Assembly (NCBI GenBank): GCA_019420325.1
Contig: JAHZHK010000028.1
Coordinates: 1-7,718 of the forward strand
DNA: 7,718 bases
Direction: 5' to 3'
Source of the DNA: Coriobacteriaceae bacterium
Lineage (GTDB): Bacteria; Actinomycetota; Coriobacteriia; Coriobacteriales; UMGS124
Part shown: positions 6,324 through 7,718 of the stretch, one piece after another
Layout: each line of letters starts with the position of its first letter
Numbering within the stretch: position 1 is the stretch's first letter
Made by a program: the position numbers and the translations under genes
Notes under the pieces: model-generated
What the model was told of the DNA's origin: nothing
Database searches by the model: none
Seen by the model: the letters and a program-made list of their open reading frames with translations, nothing else

Positions 6324-7461
6324 TTACAGCCCGAAAAGCTTGGCGGTCTGGCGCATGCGCTGGGCAATCTTCACGCCGAAGGGGCAGTTGCGCTCGCAGC
6401 GATGACACCCGATGCAGTCTTCAGCATGGGCGGGCAGCGCCTTGTAGTGCTCGCGCACCGAGGGCGGCACCTCGTCGTGGGCCATGGCCAGGTCGGCAAA
6501 CTTGTTGACCTCAGCGATGTTGATGCCCATGACGCAGGGCTGGCAGTGGCCGCAATAGATACACTGGCCGAAGTAGGAATGCGCCGGGGCTGCGGCAAGC
6601 ACGCGGCCGAAGTCCTTCTCGGCGGGCGTCGCGTCCTCATAGGCAAGGCAGCCCTCGAGCTCCTCGACGGTGCTGAAGCCCGTCATGACCGAGGCGACGG
6701 CCGGACGCGCGAGACAGTACTCGATGCACTGCGTTGTGGTCATGGCCGCGCCGAAGGGGGATTTGGAGGCGTCGAGCAGGCGGCCACCGGCAAAGGGCTT
6801 CATGACGGTGATGCCCACGCCGTGCATGCTGCATGCGCGCAGCAGCTCCTGGCGCTTGGGGTCGACGTTGGACAGGGCGTCGTCGTAATGCTCGACAAAC
6901 AGCGTCTCGATGTTCTCGGAAGGCGGCAGCATGTCGAACGCCGGGTTCATCGAGAACATGACCATCTCAACCTCGGGATAATCGCAGGCAACAAGCGCGA
7001 CCTCGGGGTTGTGGGTCGAAAGGCCGATGTGGTCGATGTGACCCGCCGCCTTCTCTGCGCGGATGTAATCGATGAAGGGGCTGTCCATGATAGCCTTGAA
7101 CTCGTCGACCGCGTCAACGTAGTGAATAAGACCGAGCTCTATGTGGCCGCCGAAACACTCAAGCAGAAACTCCCACGCCGGCACGACCTTGTCCAAGTCG
7201 CGCGTACGCACATACTGACCGTCCTGCCAGGTAGCTCCAAAGTGGCCCTGGACAACCCAGTGGTCGCGCTGCTCGCATACAGCAGCTCCCACGGCGCACT
7301 GCGGGGTCCGCCATCCAGCAGTCGACGATGTTGACGCCGGCCTGGGCGGCGCGACGCACAATCTCGCGGGTGCCCTCGGGGTCGTCACCATGGATCCACT
7401 CAGCGCCGTAGCCGATCTCGCTCACCTGCACGCCAGTCTTGCCCAACTCGCGGTATTGCAT
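6324..7461 (-). pseudogene. Aldo/keto reductase with two C-terminal [4Fe-4S] motifs, frameshifted
   Basis: This belongs to the COG1453-type aldo/keto reductases that carry a ferredoxin-like C-terminus. The N-terminal part (start 7461, MQYRELGKTGVQVSEIGYGA, with GGGAG 4 bases upstream) reads as a TIM-barrel start through residue 56 (DCWMADPAVR). Near 7291-7302 the homologous sequence moves to another frame (AVGAAVCEQRDHWVVQGH) and continues to TAA at 6324. The 3' piece has the cysteine groups CIYCGHCQPC (codons 6534-6563) and CIGCHRCERNC (6384-6416). Restoring 2 or 5 bases gives about 379-380 residues. Without repair translation stops at 7159 after 101 residues, without Fe-S clusters. The canonical AKR catalytic Tyr and Lys are not visible: D47 is followed by CWMAD, and Gln stands in VVQGH. 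I recall the Gln as a feature of this subfamily. The substrate is unknown. A sequencing error is possible because both halves otherwise look well conserved. Confidence 0.85.
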
Positions 7462-7479
7462 GAATCTCCCTATCTCCTC

Positions 7480-7496
7480 CCCCGGAATCACCGGGG
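7480..7496 (-). promoter_or_regulatory. Small hairpin beside the aldo/keto reductase ribosome site
   Basis: CCCCGG (7480-7485) and CCGGGG (7491-7496) form a 6-bp, all-GC stem with a 5-base loop, directly next to a purine-rich GGAGGAG tract (7474-7480) upstream of the start at 7461. It might modulate access to the Shine-Dalgarno region or be a stability hairpin. There is no T-tract immediately after it on the minus strand, so it is not called a terminator. Confidence 0.25.
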
Positions 7497-7502
7497 CTCC
7501 CA

Positions 7503-7539
7503 AATAAAACGAGCCTGGTTTGCGGGCATGCCTCGCTTT
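7503..7539 (-). terminator. Weak candidate terminator after the right-edge gene
   Basis: On the minus strand AAAGCGAG (7532-7539) can pair with CTCGTTTT (7506-7513), giving an 8-bp stem with one G-U pair. It leads into a T-rich run, TTTTATTT. It sits 10 bases past the stop of the edge gene and before the aldo/keto reductase start. The GC part of the stem is only 4 bp, so it may be weak and the two genes may be partly co-transcribed. Confidence 0.35.
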
Positions 7540-7548
7540 GAATGGCCC

Positions 7549-7718
7549 TTAGAGCTCGCGCTGGGCCGCCACAGCACGCGCGACCGCGTCGTAGCCGCCC
7601 TCGCCGGGAAACGCCAGGCGACGGGGGTGGCCATCGTCTTCGACCAGCACCATCGAGCCGTCGCCAATGGCCGTGCCCGAGCGGCGCAGCGAAAACGTGT
7701 CGCATGCCCAAATCTCGG
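7549..7718 (-). CDS. C-terminal 55 codons of an unrecognised protein (partial)
   Basis: The minus strand is open from the right edge to TAA at 7549-7551, encoding 55 residues that start EIWACDTFSLRR and end AVARAVAAQREL. The composition looks like a real protein: alternating strand-like stretches (GDGSMVLVEDDG, then RRLAFPGEGGYDAV) and a final Ala/Arg-rich helix. The pattern of short beta strands followed by one C-terminal helix would suit a small PH-like or beta-barrel domain, but that is only an impression. I do not recognise a family. The gene lies 87 bases upstream of the aldo/keto reductase on the same strand. Its start and most of its sequence lie outside the window. Confidence 0.6.
   Translation of the reverse strand, partial: EIWACDTFSLRRSGTAIGDGSMVLVEDDGHPRRLAFPGEGGYDAVARAVAAQREL

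Noticed and set aside
7291..7302. Programmed ribosomal frameshift to join the two parts of the aldo/keto reductase
   Set aside because: No slippery heptamer, stimulatory pseudoknot or internal Shine-Dalgarno is seen, and family knowledge suggests about 5 bases are missing. Indel or sequencing error is simpler.
5976..7334. 452-codon plus-strand open frame across the convergent junction and the aldo/keto reductase
   Set aside because: It begins inside the flavoprotein gene, crosses the terminator hairpin and is antisense to the Fe-S cysteine codons. No coherent protein results.

Overview
The window looks like a chromosomal housekeeping stretch from a high-GC, anaerobic actinobacterium, most likely a member of the Coriobacteriia (Collinsella/Olsenella-like). 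This is inference from gene content and protein style. The content includes a class III fructose-1,6-bisphosphatase, flavin-dependent ThyX, a zinc-type L31 with an Ala/Lys/Glu-rich tail, a short thioredoxin-reductase-like flavoprotein, and an aldo/keto reductase with two C-terminal [4Fe-4S] motifs. There is no CRISPR array, insertion sequence, tRNA, rRNA or phage gene, and no gene-free stretch longer than about 300 bases.

Left and centre (about 1-5101), minus strand. Read in the direction of transcription the order is rpmE, terminator, thyX, a membrane-anchored SurA/PrsA-like protein, a DUF1385 (YqhQ-type) membrane protein, and fbp. From thyX to fbp the genes are packed with gaps of 22, 60 (or 24) and 5 bases. 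Each has a Shine-Dalgarno sequence or a candidate for one, so they are probably co-transcribed. A strong hairpin plus T-tract separates rpmE from thyX, ending only about 25 bases before the thyX start. The jobs are ribosome assembly, dTMP synthesis, envelope folding, an uncharacterised membrane function, and gluconeogenesis. They are linked by co-expression rather than by one pathway.

Right (5102-7718). A 222-base divergent intergenic region carries the rpmE leader, which has a stem-loop and an extended -10 candidate, and a possible promoter for the plus-strand thioredoxin-reductase-like gene. That gene keeps the FAD motifs and the CATC redox pair but lacks the usual NADPH-binding signatures. 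This recalls ferredoxin-dependent flavin thioredoxin reductases. It converges, across a GC-rich hairpin usable on both strands, with a minus-strand Fe-S aldo/keto reductase. That reductase is interrupted by a frameshift near 7291-7302 and is therefore called a pseudogene, or a sequencing error. The window ends with the last 55 codons of an unrecognised minus-strand gene. A short plus-strand membrane-like reading frame may run in from the left edge.

I saw no new multi-gene system. The points most worth a second look are the non-canonical thioredoxin reductase, the frameshifted Fe-S aldo/keto reductase, the rpmE leader together with the tailed L31, and the terminator placed almost on top of thyX.
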